Part shown: positions 13,446 through 21,715 of the stretch, in pieces
Layout of the letters: each line of letters starts with the position of its first letter
Numbering within the stretch: position 1 is the first letter of the stretch
From: Actinomycetes bacterium
Lineage (GTDB): Bacteria > Actinomycetota > Thermoleophilia > BMS3ABIN01
Length of the DNA stretch: 36,989 bases
Direction of reading: 5' to 3'
Assembly (NCBI GenBank): GCA_024275795.1
Contig: JAJRYJ010000048.1
Location: 1-36,989 of the forward strand
Position numbers and translations under genes: made by a program
Notes under the pieces: generated by a model
Seen by the model: the letters and a program-made list of their open reading frames with translations, nothing else
Database searches by the model: none
What the model was told of the DNA's origin: nothing

Positions 13446-14567
13446 GGAACCTGCGGGCGCTATCACCATCGAAGAGCCGTAGTATTCCTTCAGGGTATCC
13501 TCGACGGGGAAGTTGCGGGCGCCGCGGCCGGGGGTGGTCCAGCCCTGGAAGAAGGCGCCGAAGGCGCCGACGCGCTCCACCTCGTCCAGGATCACGGACG
13601 CCGCCAGCGCCTGACCTTCGTTGCCCAGCGCCGGTCCGGTTATCTCGTCGACGCCCATCTGCAGGCGCCAGCCGCCGAACTCTCCCACGAGCACTCCCTT
13701 GAGCCCGTCACGCGCTGCCACGGCGGCCGCCCGGTCCAGCACCGCGGCGACATAAGCCCGGTAGGCCGCCTCATCGAACTTCTCCCCTGTGGGAAAGAGG
13801 TCCAGCATCAGGTAGTCGTAGCCGTGGTAATCAAGCGCCTCGAAATCGTACGGCTGGCCCGGAGGGGGCGGCTCATCCAGGTCGGGCACGACCTTGGCGG
13901 CCAGCTCCCCCTTATAGACGGCCTCGATGTCCGGAAGCACCGAGGCCGACCAGCGGTTGGCGGCATCCGTCCCCAGCGCCAGGTTATACTGGCTCAGTGG
14001 GGAGAAGAGCTCAACCTGCTGTGTCTCCGCGGTTTCGGCCCATTTCAGCACGTCCTCGCTGAGGTGCTCCAGGTTCATCTCGTTGGGCTCGACGCTCGCG
14101 GGATAACCGGGCGTCGCTGTGGTGGGCGCCAGGTGCACCGCCAGCCCCGCCTCGTGGAAACGGTCGATGGCCTGTTGAACCGAAGCCGCCGCGCCTTCGA
14201 GAATCACCCGCGGCTGCCCGCCCGCCCGCTGGCCGATCAACACCGGGGGCAGCACGGTAACCGTATTGATGTTATCGTCGAGCAGCCTGTTGGACTCACG
14301 CGCCATCCCGGCCAGGGCGTCGCAGCGGGGTTCGGAGATGCCCCGGTAGAAGCTGACCTGCCGGCGCCGGTAATCATTGCCGGAATCGGCTTCAGCATCA
14401 GTCGTGGAGACCGTATCAGCGTTTGTTGAGCCTACGGGCCCGGTATCAACGTTTGTGGAGTCAGCGGTATCGCCGCCCGCGGTCAGCGAACAGCCCGTTG
14501 CCGCCGGCAGGACAAGCAGGGACGCGGCCGCCGCCAGAATCAGGATTGTTATCCGTCGCATGTTCAT
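13437..14567 (-). CDS. Lipoprotein, possible TIM-barrel glycoside-hydrolase-like domain
   Basis: This 376-residue protein has a signal peptide ending LPAATGC, with Cys26 as the likely lipidated residue. A low-complexity Thr/Asp/Ser linker (about 27-66) comes before a globular domain. That domain has alternating strand and helix segments suggestive of a beta/alpha barrel: VTVLPP, GLAVHLAP, VELFSP, YDYLMLD and GVLVGEFGGW. Glu296 in VGEFGG resembles the nucleophile of clan-A glycoside hydrolases. At the place where an Asn-Glu acid/base pair is usual I see FSPLSQYN, so activity is uncertain; Glu163 in PNEMN is another candidate. I infer an exported carbohydrate-related function at low confidence. 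The start at 14567 is set by the signal peptide; only a weak CAGG ribosome site is present. Confidence 0.75.
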   Translation of the reverse strand: MNMRRITILILAAAASLLVLPAATGCSLTAGGDTADSTNVDTGPVGSTNADTVSTTDAEADSGNDYRRRQVSFYRGISEPRCDALAGMARESNRLLDDNINTVTVLPPVLIGQRAGGQPRVILEGAAASVQQAIDRFHEAGLAVHLAPTTATPGYPASVEPNEMNLEHLSEDVLKWAETAETQQVELFSPLSQYNLALGTDAANRWSASVLPDIEAVYKGELAAKVVPDLDEPPPPGQPYDFEALDYHGYDYLMLDLFPTGEKFDEAAYRAYVAAVLDRAAAVAARDGLKGVLVGEFGGWRLQMGVDEITGPALGNEGQALAASVILDEVERVGAFGAFFQGWTTPGRGARNFPVEDTLKEYYGSSMVIAPAGSAG

Positions 14568-14593
14568 GACCTGTATAGCATATCCGGTTTTAA

Positions 14594-14624
14594 GCGCGCT
14601 GGCTTGCCGGCGGGCGCGCTGGCT
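14594..14624. repeat. Two direct 11-base repeats upstream of the lipoprotein gene
   Basis: GCGCGCTGGCT at 14594-14604 and 14614-14624, a 20-base period, in the divergent gap between the lipoprotein and zinc-ribbon genes. It may be a regulatory site or GC-rich chance. Confidence 0.35.
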
Positions 14625-14726
14625 CGTCCGCGAATTCCCCTAAAGGGTTAAAAAGTAGAAATACTGCGGGATAGGAGTAGAATAACAATCAGGAGACGGC
14701 TTCCGACGCTTAAGGGGGCGAACAGC

Positions 14727-15023
14727 ATGGAAGCAATCAGGTGTCCGTACTGTGGTGAGGAGAACCACACAAGCAGTCCCTCGACGATGGCTGAGTGCGC
14801 CTACTGCCAATGGAAGTTCGCTGAGGCCGTGGCTGACGGGCGCACGCTCGTGATTCTCGACCGCGACATGCCCGGTGTGGAGCATCGCGCAGGCGAACTC
14901 GAGGCCATCTGGCGCGAACAGGGCGAGCCCGACCGCGAGGTCATCATCGACCGTCGCGTCAGGCGCAGTCCGCCCGAAGGCCCGGCGCGCCGGGACAACG
15001 ACAAGCGCATGATATTCCACTGA
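14727..15023 (+). CDS. Small zinc-ribbon protein, function unknown
   Basis: A 98-residue protein. Two CxxC knuckles at Cys6/Cys9 (RCPYCGEEN) and Cys24/Cys27 (ECAYCQWKF) form a classic four-Cys zinc ribbon at the N terminus. The rest is charged, contains TLVILDRDMPG, and ends in an Arg-rich tail (RRVRRSPPEGPARRDNDKR). AAGGGGG lies ten bases before the ATG, and TAGAAT at 14678-14683 is a possible -10 box. No signal or membrane segment. Zinc binding is inferred from spacing; no partner or pathway can be named. Confidence 0.8.
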   Translation: MEAIRCPYCGEENHTSSPSTMAECAYCQWKFAEAVADGRTLVILDRDMPGVEHRAGELEAIWREQGEPDREVIIDRRVRRSPPEGPARRDNDKRMIFH

Positions 15024-15055
15024 CCTCCCGTCAGGACTCGCAGCGACATTTTTTC

Positions 15056-15073
15056 CATGACCATCTTGTCATG
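15056..15073. promoter_or_regulatory. Inverted repeat overlapping the start of the next gene
   Basis: CATGAC-CATCTT-GTCATG, six pairs, preceded by six T and followed by four A. The ATG of the membrane protein lies inside the 3' arm. It could end the zinc-ribbon transcript, or mask the start codon of the next gene, which has no ribosome site. Confidence 0.35.
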
Positions 15074-15802
15074 AAAATGATCAGGAAGGTTATCCTGCGT
15101 TTCTTTACAGTGCCCGAAGGCGAACGATCCAATCTCTCGGTGGTTCTCTGGTGGGAGCTGCGTCGCATCCCATACAATCTGATTGTAGGTTTATTTGCCG
15201 TCGCCAGCTGGATGATAGCGGCCTTATCCATCGAGCTGGCGAATTTTGCGATCTCGTTAGAGCTGCTTCCCCTCATCGGCGCCTTTTTTCTTGCCAACTT
15301 TTTCTATACGGGGGGGTGGGTAACAGAGATCACGGTCAGGATGTTGACGAAGAGGCAGGCGAGGAATGTGGGAACGGCCCTTTTCACGGCGGGTTTCCTT
15401 TTCTCGAGTATTATTGTCTGGGCCCCGGCAGCGGCCTGGGGGACGACGGCGATTCTCTTTGGAGACACCAGTGCGATCGAGAGGCCGGAAGTGGTCGGCA
15501 GGTATGTCGCCAATTATGATGACACTGACATCCTTGTACTGATGGAAAATGGTACATACGAGCATGAATTCAGGCCTGAGCCAAAGGGCGGGGGAGGGTC
15601 TGTTATGCAATCCGGTATCTGGGAGCTTAAGCGGGACGAAGGAAAAGCATACATCATGCTGGTGGACTTCCAGGCCAGCTATCCCCATGGCTCCGGGCTC
15701 GCGGGTTTTTATTATACGTCGTTGGGCAGATCCATCTCAGGCCAGGTCAGATTAGTGATCAGCTATGATTCAGATTATCACTACGACAAGGAGGAGGGCT
15801 GA
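15071..15802 (+). CDS. Multi-pass membrane protein with exported C-terminal domain, function unknown
   Basis: A 243-residue protein. Three hydrophobic segments are visible (about residues 33-58, 60-84 and 100-126), followed by a polar domain of about 110 residues. The segment containing DILVLMENGTYEHEF looks like a small beta-sandwich or lipocalin-like motif. The region VILRFFTVPEGERSNL in front of the first segment is amphipathic. The ATG at 15071 or the ATG two codons later could be the start; neither has a Shine-Dalgarno sequence. Base composition is lower in GC than neighbouring genes, which may mean a different origin. I do not recognise the family. Confidence 0.75.
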   Translation: MKMIRKVILRFFTVPEGERSNLSVVLWWELRRIPYNLIVGLFAVASWMIAALSIELANFAISLELLPLIGAFFLANFFYTGGWVTEITVRMLTKRQARNVGTALFTAGFLFSSIIVWAPAAAWGTTAILFGDTSAIERPEVVGRYVANYDDTDILVLMENGTYEHEFRPEPKGGGGSVMQSGIWELKRDEGKAYIMLVDFQASYPHGSGLAGFYYTSLGRSISGQVRLVISYDSDYHYDKEEG

Positions 15803-15806
15803 GGCG

Positions 15807-18107
15807 TCAGAGCCGGTCACTCTCCGCGCGCGCCTTGAGGCGCTGCCAGCGGCGTTCCACCTCGTCTTCCAGTGACCTGTATTCCTCGGCATACTCCGGC
15901 GTGGTCATGTGGCGGCTGCGGGGCATCATGTTCAGCCAGTCCGCCAGCGCCGCCTTCTTCTTGCGCGTCTCCGGGTCGTAGTTGATGGTGGTGAAGCCCT
16001 GCTCTATCTCGTAGAGGGGGAAGAAGTTGCAGTCCACCGCCGCCCGCATCACCTTCGTGCCCAGGTTCTCCTTCGAGCGCCAGCTCAAGGGGCAGACGGA
16101 GAGCAGTTTCACGTAGGCCAGGTGGCCGCGGTTGGCGTACCACTGGGCCTTGGCCGCCTTGACCACCAGGTCGCGCCCGAAGCCCTCCACCGAGGTGGCG
16201 ACGTACTTGATGTCGGTGGCGGCCATTATCTGGGGCATGTCCTTGTGCTGGAACGACTTGCCCTTCTCCGCCGGGCCGATGCCGCTGGTGGTGGTCCTGG
16301 TGCCCAGCGGCGTCGAGTAGCTCAGCTGGTTGCCCGTGTTCATGTAGCCCTCGTTGTCGTACTCGACGATGATCATGCCGTGGTCGCGCAGCGCCGCCCC
16401 CAGGGCCGAACCCATGCCGATGTCCATGCCGCCGTCGCCGCTGACCATTACGAAGGTGATCTGCTGCTCCGACGGAATCTCGCCGCGGCGCTGACGCTCC
16501 CTGTACATCTCCACCACGCCCGAGAGGGTGGCGCCGCCGTTCTGGAAGAGGTTGTGGATATAGGTCACCCGGTGCGAGCTGTAGGGATAGGCGGTGGTGA
16601 CCACCATGCCGCAACCGGTCTGGAACAGCACCACCACATGTCCCTCGATGCCCTTGAAGAACTGGTTGAGGTTGGGGAAGATGCCGCAGCCGGGGCAGGC
16701 CCCGTGCCCCGGGGCGATGCGCCTGGGTATGCGCGTCATCTCGCGCACGCCGGGGGTCTTGACCTTGAGGCGGCCCGTCTCCGGGTCCACCTTGACCTCG
16801 ATGAGCCCCAGGGCGCTCTCCGCCTCGGGGATCGGTTCCTCGCGGGGCTCCAGGTCGAGCTGCGGGTCGCCCGGGGTGACGCCGTGGTAGTCGAAGGACT
16901 TGAGGCCGTCGGCCTCGCCCTCGTCCCGCGCCCGGACCGCCTGCTCCAGCAGTTCTTCCGCGTCCTCCACGTAGAAGTCCCGGCCGCCGAGGCCGTAGAT
17001 GCGTGTCAGGCAGCGGGTCTTGTTCTCCGGCAGGTCGTGCAGCGCCGCCTTCACCTCGAAGCTGAGGTTGCCGCCGTTGCCGCCGTAGCAGTCGGCGCGC
17101 TCGGCTATCAGCAGCGAAGAGACGGCGCGCAGGTTCTCCTGGATGCCCGCTACCGGGAAGGGCCTGAGCACGTTGGGGCTGACGATGCCCACCGCTTCCC
17201 CTTTTTCCCTGAAGCCGTCAACCGCCTCCCTGGCGGTCTCGGCGGCGGAGTTGAGGATAAACAGCGCCGACTGGGCGTCCTCCATGCGGTAGCTGTCCAC
17301 CAGCGGATAGCTGCGGCCGCTGAGCTCGGCGAACTCGGCGAAAACCCGGGGGATGACCTCCCGCGCCGCCTCCATGGCCAGGTGCAGCTGGTACTTGCTG
17401 TTGATCAGGTCCGGGTCGTTCATGTAGGGACCGATGGTCAGCGGCCGCTCCGGCGTCACCGCGCTCTGCAGCTCCCGGTAGGGCCCGACGAAGGCGCGCA
17501 CGTCCTCGTCCTTCTCGAAATATTCCACGCGCCGCTTCTGGTGCGAGGTGAAGAAGCCGTCCATGGCGATGGCCACCGGCAGGCGCACATCCTCATGCTC
17601 GCCGATGCGCGGCGCCATGATGTTCATGTCGTAGGCGGCCTGGGGGTCGCGCGCCATCAGGATTATCCAGCCGGTGTTGAGCATGAACATCAGGTCCGAA
17701 TGGTCGCCGCGGATGTCCAGGGGCCCGTTGATGGAGCGGGTGACGATATTGAGCACCATGGGGAAGCGCGTCCCCGACTGCACCGGCAGCTGCTCCAGCG
17801 AGTAGAGCAGGCCCTGGGCGCTGGTGGCGTTGAGCACCCGCCCGCCGGCGGTGCTGGCGCCGTAGCAGATGCCGGCGGCGCTGTGCTCGCCCTCAGCCGG
17901 TATCATCTTGATATGGTGTTGACCCTCGGCGTACATGGCGTCGATGGTCTCGGCTATCTCGGTTGAGGGGGTGATGGGGTAGAAGCCCATCAGGTGATAG
18001 TAGATCTGCTTCGCCGCCAGGGCCGCCATCTCGTTGCCGCTCTTGAAGTCGGTCTTCTGGGTCGCGGTCTTCGCCCCGATTTTCACGTTTCCCGTCTGGA
18101 TTCCCAT
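15807..18107 (-). CDS. 2-oxoacid:ferredoxin oxidoreductase, fused alpha-beta subunits
   Basis: This 766-residue protein joins the alpha and beta subunits of the pyruvate / 2-ketoisovalerate ferredoxin oxidoreductase family. The family oxidises a 2-oxoacid to the acyl-CoA plus CO2 and reduces ferredoxin. The alpha part (about 25-400) has GFYPITPSTEI and the pyrimidine-domain Glu motif (PAEGEHSA). The beta part (about 460-766) has GACPGCG, with Cys471, Cys474, Cys499 and Cys672 spaced C-x2-C-x24-C...C for the [4Fe-4S] cluster, and GDGG with Asp558 for the Mg-thiamine diphosphate site. Usually alpha and beta are separate chains. The ATG follows the stop of the gamma-delta gene after one base and has GGGGAG in front, so translation is coupled. 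Which 2-oxoacid is used cannot be told from sequence. Confidence 0.93.
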   Translation of the reverse strand: MGIQTGNVKIGAKTATQKTDFKSGNEMAALAAKQIYYHLMGFYPITPSTEIAETIDAMYAEGQHHIKMIPAEGEHSAAGICYGASTAGGRVLNATSAQGLLYSLEQLPVQSGTRFPMVLNIVTRSINGPLDIRGDHSDLMFMLNTGWIILMARDPQAAYDMNIMAPRIGEHEDVRLPVAIAMDGFFTSHQKRRVEYFEKDEDVRAFVGPYRELQSAVTPERPLTIGPYMNDPDLINSKYQLHLAMEAAREVIPRVFAEFAELSGRSYPLVDSYRMEDAQSALFILNSAAETAREAVDGFREKGEAVGIVSPNVLRPFPVAGIQENLRAVSSLLIAERADCYGGNGGNLSFEVKAALHDLPENKTRCLTRIYGLGGRDFYVEDAEELLEQAVRARDEGEADGLKSFDYHGVTPGDPQLDLEPREEPIPEAESALGLIEVKVDPETGRLKVKTPGVREMTRIPRRIAPGHGACPGCGIFPNLNQFFKGIEGHVVVLFQTGCGMVVTTAYPYSSHRVTYIHNLFQNGGATLSGVVEMYRERQRRGEIPSEQQITFVMVSGDGGMDIGMGSALGAALRDHGMIIVEYDNEGYMNTGNQLSYSTPLGTRTTTSGIGPAEKGKSFQHKDMPQIMAATDIKYVATSVEGFGRDLVVKAAKAQWYANRGHLAYVKLLSVCPLSWRSKENLGTKVMRAAVDCNFFPLYEIEQGFTTINYDPETRKKKAALADWLNMMPRSRHMTTPEYAEEYRSLEDEVERRWQRLKARAESDRL

Positions 18108-18108
18108 G

Positions 18109-19110
18109 TCAGCTCCCCGCCTTCATCTGGCTGGTTGTATGTTCGGCGACGTATTCCTCGTTATCATCCCCGGCGGTGAGGGCCTCCGTGGGGCAGGCCT
18201 CCACGCAGCGCAGGCAGCCCTTGCAGTAGCGGTAGTCGATGCCGGCGAAAATGCGCCCCCGGCGGCCCTTGTGGTCGGTACCGTCCGTGAAGGTGTAACA
18301 GAAATCGGGGCAGGTATACTCGCACTTGCCGCAGTTGATGCACTTGTCGTGGTCGTAGAGGGGGATGCGGCCCATGCGCGCCGCCGAGAGGTCCTTTTCC
18401 ATCGTGTTGCCCGGGTTGACGATGGTGCCGCCCATGGGGCCGTTCTCGTAGCCGATGGGCGGTCCGGCCCGCCTGAGCGGCTGGTCCGGGTGTTCCAGGT
18501 CGCAGCTGAACTGCTGCAGTTCAAGTTCGGAGAAGCCGCGGTCCAGGGCGCGCAGGTTGCCCTGAAGCAGCTTGGGGTATTTATGGCCCAGGTTTTCGCT
18601 GACCGCGTCCCGGATGGCCTGCTGGTCGAGGAAGCCCGACGCCCTGGTCATGGCCCCCAGCATCACCATGTTGGCGCGGCTCTTCTCGGCGGCGGCGATG
18701 CCGGAGGCGTCGATGACCCCGAGGGCGCCGCCGCACATGCCCAGGTCCTGCCTGATCTTTTCCGCCGGATGGGTGCTGTTGACCACCACGGTGGTGTCGT
18801 GGGTGATGCCCTCCTGGGCGATGCCTGCCCTGATAAGCGATTCGTGGAGGATGGCCAGCAGGTGGGGGAACTCCACCGGGCTGGCGGTGCGCACCTGCTG
18901 GTCGGGAGCGCAGAAACGCACGAAGGACTTCACCGGCGTGCCCTTCTTCTCGGCGCCGTAGGAGGCGAAATTGGCCCCGTTGAGCCCCATGGCCAGCACG
19001 CCCGCCTCGCCCAGTATCTTGCCGGCGACGTTGGCGCCCAGCCCTCCCACCGATTCCATGCGTATCTCGTAAAAGCCGCTTTTGTTCGTCCGGGGAAGTT
19101 GAACCGCCAT
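18109..19110 (-). CDS. 2-oxoacid:ferredoxin oxidoreductase, fused gamma-delta subunits
   Basis: A 333-residue fusion. The gamma domain (about 10-190) starts with YEIRMESVGGLGANVAGKIL, the usual 'GxGGxG' CoA-side motif, and includes FASYGAEKKGTPV. The delta domain is a two-cluster ferredoxin with Cys257/260/263/267 and Cys296/299/302/306, each in C-x2-C-x2-C-x3-C order; it carries electrons from the beta-subunit cluster out to ferredoxin. Together with the next gene it gives the full enzyme from two polypeptides instead of four. The ATG at 19110 has AGGAGAACAG in front and is preferred; an ATG at 19125 lacks a ribosome site. The nearby ferredoxin gene at 19695 is a possible electron acceptor. 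Confidence 0.92.
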   Translation of the reverse strand: MAVQLPRTNKSGFYEIRMESVGGLGANVAGKILGEAGVLAMGLNGANFASYGAEKKGTPVKSFVRFCAPDQQVRTASPVEFPHLLAILHESLIRAGIAQEGITHDTTVVVNSTHPAEKIRQDLGMCGGALGVIDASGIAAAEKSRANMVMLGAMTRASGFLDQQAIRDAVSENLGHKYPKLLQGNLRALDRGFSELELQQFSCDLEHPDQPLRRAGPPIGYENGPMGGTIVNPGNTMEKDLSAARMGRIPLYDHDKCINCGKCEYTCPDFCYTFTDGTDHKGRRGRIFAGIDYRYCKGCLRCVEACPTEALTAGDDNEEYVAEHTTSQMKAGS

Positions 19111-19222
19111 CTGTTCTCCTGCCATAGGGGGATGACCGACCGGCGCTGACAGCGTGACCCGCTGACGGCGTCGCTAATAGTCTTCCTCATGGCGCAGGTG
19201 GTAAACCTCGAAAAGTGGGTGA

Positions 19223-19567
19223 TCAGGAGAAGCTGGCTATGGCCTCGTCCCTGGTGGCGAAGATATCGAAGACGTTGTTCAGCCCGGTGATGCGGAATAT
19301 CCAGTTGACGTTCTCGTCGACGCTGACGAGCACCAGGCTGCCTCCATCCGGCTTCAGGCGCTTGACGCCGCCGATGAGCACGCCCAGTGCCGAGCTGTCG
19401 ATGAAGTGGACCCCGGACATGTCGATGACGACCTTGAGGATGCCGTCCTCCAGCGCTGAGAGCAGCTCCTCCTTGAGGCGGGGAGCCGTATAGAGGTCGA
19501 GCTCGCCGGAAACCTGGATGACGGCGATGTCATCGCCGGCGCGCTCGCTGCTGATTTCGATGTCCAT
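19223..19567 (-). CDS. STAS-domain anti-anti-sigma factor
   Basis: A 114-residue single STAS domain. Anti-anti-sigma factors bind an anti-sigma kinase and are switched off by serine phosphorylation. The motif HFIDSSALGVLIGG places the acceptor serine at residue 58 or 59, the position expected from SpoIIAA-type proteins. VSGELDLYTAPRLKEEL is the family's typical first half. AAGGAGGGTCAG directly before the ATG at 19567 is a near-perfect ribosome site and fixes the start, although the frame stays open further upstream antisense to the ferredoxin. No partner kinase or sigma factor gene is in the window. Confidence 0.92.
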   Translation of the reverse strand: MDIEISSERAGDDIAVIQVSGELDLYTAPRLKEELLSALEDGILKVVIDMSGVHFIDSSALGVLIGGVKRLKPDGGSLVLVSVDENVNWIFRITGLNNVFDIFATRDEAIASFS

Positions 19568-19694
19568 CTGACCCTCCTTGATAAATGCCGTCGCGGCGCC
19601 AATGATTCTATCAGATACCAGTTTATTATTCCCCTTGCGTGGTATGTAATGTAAACTCACTGTCAGCAATCGCAAGTGAACGAAAGGAGAAGGA

Positions 19695-19889
19695 ATGAAA
19701 GTCAGGATCGATCCGCCCGATGAGTGCATGGGTGACGGCATCTGCGCCGACGAGTGCCCCCAGGTCTTCGAGATGGACGACGAGGGCCTTGCAGTAGTAG
19801 TCAACGGCGAGCCGGACGAGAGCCTGCGCGAGGCGGTAGAAAGCGCTGCCGAGGAGTGCCCGGCAGAGATCATCATCGTCGAGGACTGA
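19695..19889 (+). CDS. Single-cluster ferredoxin with Asp at one cluster position
   Basis: A 64-residue ferredoxin. Cluster ligands are Cys11, Cys17, Cys21 and Cys55. The usual second Cys is Asp14 (C-x2-D-x2-C-x3-C), the arrangement known from the Pyrococcus furiosus ferredoxin, where the cluster is [4Fe-4S] with an Asp ligand and converts readily to [3Fe-4S]. Length and the acidic surface are typical of electron carriers to or from oxidoreductases. AAGGAGAAGGA precedes the ATG. It is divergent from the STAS gene, and the 2-oxoacid:ferredoxin oxidoreductase beyond is a likely donor, by inference. Cluster type must be measured. Confidence 0.92.
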   Translation: MKVRIDPPDECMGDGICADECPQVFEMDDEGLAVVVNGEPDESLREAVESAAEECPAEIIIVED

Positions 19890-19923
19890 TAGCGAAAAAA
19901 CGGGGGGACGTTGGTTCACAAAG

Positions 19924-19956
19924 TTCACAAACTCACGGACGGCGTCCGTTGGTGAA
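19924..19956 (+). promoter_or_regulatory. Two-part stem-loop before the adenine deaminase gene
   Basis: Inner stem ACGGAC-GGC-GTCCGT (19935-19949) and outer stem TTCAC/GTGAA (19924-19928 with 19952-19956). GTTCACAAA is also directly repeated at the 5' side. No T run follows. It could be a 5' leader structure of the deaminase gene or a weak ferredoxin terminator. Confidence 0.4.
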
Positions 19957-19974
19957 TTGTCATGTGGGTTTGAC

Positions 19975-21702
19975 GTGAGCCTTGAGGAGAGAATCCGGGT
20001 GGCCCGTGGCGAGCAGCCGACGGACCTGCTGCTCAGGAACGCGCGGGTTGTCGACGTACTCTCCGCAGAGATAATCGAATCCGATGTCGCCGTGCATGCC
20101 GGCTGGGTGGCCGGCTTCGGCGGCTACGAGGCAACAAACGAACTGGACTTGGAGGGACGCTACCTGTGCCCGGGCTTCATGGACGGGCACCTGCACATCG
20201 AGAGCACCATGCTGGTGCCGCCGGAGTTCGCCCGCGCCGTCGTCCCCCGTGGCACTACCGCCGTGGTGGCGGACCCCCATGAGATCGGCAATGTTCTCGG
20301 AATCGGGGGCATCGATTTCATGCTGCGTTCCAGCGAGGACCTGCCGCTTGCCATCCATATCATGCTTCCCTCATGCGTCCCCGCCACGGAAATGGAGACC
20401 TCCGGCGCCCGCCTCACCAGCGGCTAGCTGGAGCCGCTGCTTTCACGGGAGAGGGTGCTGGGCATAGCCGAGATGATGAACTACCCCGGGGTGCTGGCGG
20501 CCGACCCGGAGGTGCTCGACAAGATCCGCATCGCCGCCGGCCGCCCGGTTGACGGTCACGCGCCGGGCCTCAACGGCAGGGACCTCTGCGCCTATATCGG
20601 CGCCGGCATCCGTTCCGACCACGAGTGCACCAGCGCCGATGAGGCGCGCGAGAAGCTGCGGCTGGGTATGTATATCATGGTGCGACAGGGTTCCACGGAG
20701 AAGAACCTCAAGGAACTCGTCAGCATCATCACTCCGGAGAATTCGCGCCGCTTCATGCTGGTCAGCGACGACCGTAATCCGGGCGACCTGCTCAGCGAGG
20801 GACATGTCGACTACCTGCTGCGCATGGCCATCGCCGCAGGCGTACCGCCACTGACAGCCATCCAGATGACCACCATCAACACGGCGACCTGTTTCGGGTT
20901 GTCAGACATGGGGGCGGTGGCTCCGGGGTATCGCGCCGATTTCGCCGTGCTGGAAGACCTGGAGCAGGTCACGGTCACCCATGTCTTCAAGGACGGCGAA
21001 CTCGTGGCCGAGGAAGGTAAACTCCTGGCAGAGGCGGACCGGTCGCTGCCGCCCGTCAGGAAGGAGGACGACCCGGGCGTCCATGGCTCCGTGAACATCG
21101 ACCACCGCAGCCTGGAGAGGCTAGGCGTCGAGGCCGGTGACGGCGACATGAAGGTCATCGGCATCGTCCCGGGCCAGATCGTCACGGAGAAGCTGCTGCT
21201 CGAGCCGAAGATGGAGGAAGGGCTGGCGGTGGCCGACCCCGACCGCGACATCCTCAAGATAGCCGTGGTGGAGCGGCACCGGGCATCGGGCAATATCGGC
21301 CTCGGTTTCGTGCAGGGCATGGGGCTTGAAGGCGGCGCCATCGCCACATCGATCGCCCATGATTCCCATAACATCATCGTCGTCGGCGATAACGACACGG
21401 ACATGCGGGCGGCGGTGCTGGCGGTGGAGCGGGGGGCCGGCGGCGCCGCCGTGGTCTCCGGCGGCGAGACGCTGGCGAGCCTGCCGCTGCCGGTGGCGGG
21501 ACTGATGTCGGTGCTGCCGGCGGCGGAGGTGGCACGCGCCGCCGCGGACGTGATTGCCGCGGCCCAGGACCTGGGCTGTCCCCTGGAACACCCCCTGACA
21601 GCGCTGTCATTCCTGGCGCTGCCGGTGGTGCCTGCGCTCAAGCTCACGGATCTGGGGCTTGTGGATGTGGAGCGCTTCCAGCTGGTGAAACTGTTCGAAT
21701 AG
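19975..21702 (+). pseudogene. ade: Adenine deaminase gene interrupted by one in-frame amber codon
   Basis: Adenine deaminase converts adenine to hypoxanthine and ammonia in purine salvage. The reading frame is full length and collinear with the family. The metal-site motif GFMDGHLHIES is near residue 70, PHEIGNVLG follows, and VDGHAPGL, GIRSDHECT, FMLVSDDR and the C-terminal GGAIATSIAHDSHN are present. The single defect is TAG at 20425-20427, which replaces a variable residue between 'ETSGARLTSG' and 'LEPLL'. The frame continues without shift to a TAG stop at 21700-21702. It is either a recent nonsense mutation, a sequencing error, or a readthrough site. Separate N- and C-terminal halves would each lack part of the active site. 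GTG at 19975 is the preferred start; a TTG at 19957 is possible. No strong ribosome site is seen. Confidence 0.88.
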
Positions 21703-21715
21703 CCGGGGGCTTTCC

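Noticed and set aside
15909..17966. A 685-codon open frame antisense to the alpha-beta oxidoreductase gene
   Set aside because: Composition is His/Val/Arg/Gly-rich as expected from antisense of GC-rich codons; the opposite strand has a clear enzyme with all motifs.
19568..19876. N-terminal extension of the STAS frame
   Set aside because: It is antisense to the ferredoxin gene, and AAGGAGGGTCAG before 19567 marks the start.
20425..20427. Pyrrolysine insertion at the amber codon
   Set aside because: TAG ends other genes here, the position is variable in the family, and no pyl gene is in the window.
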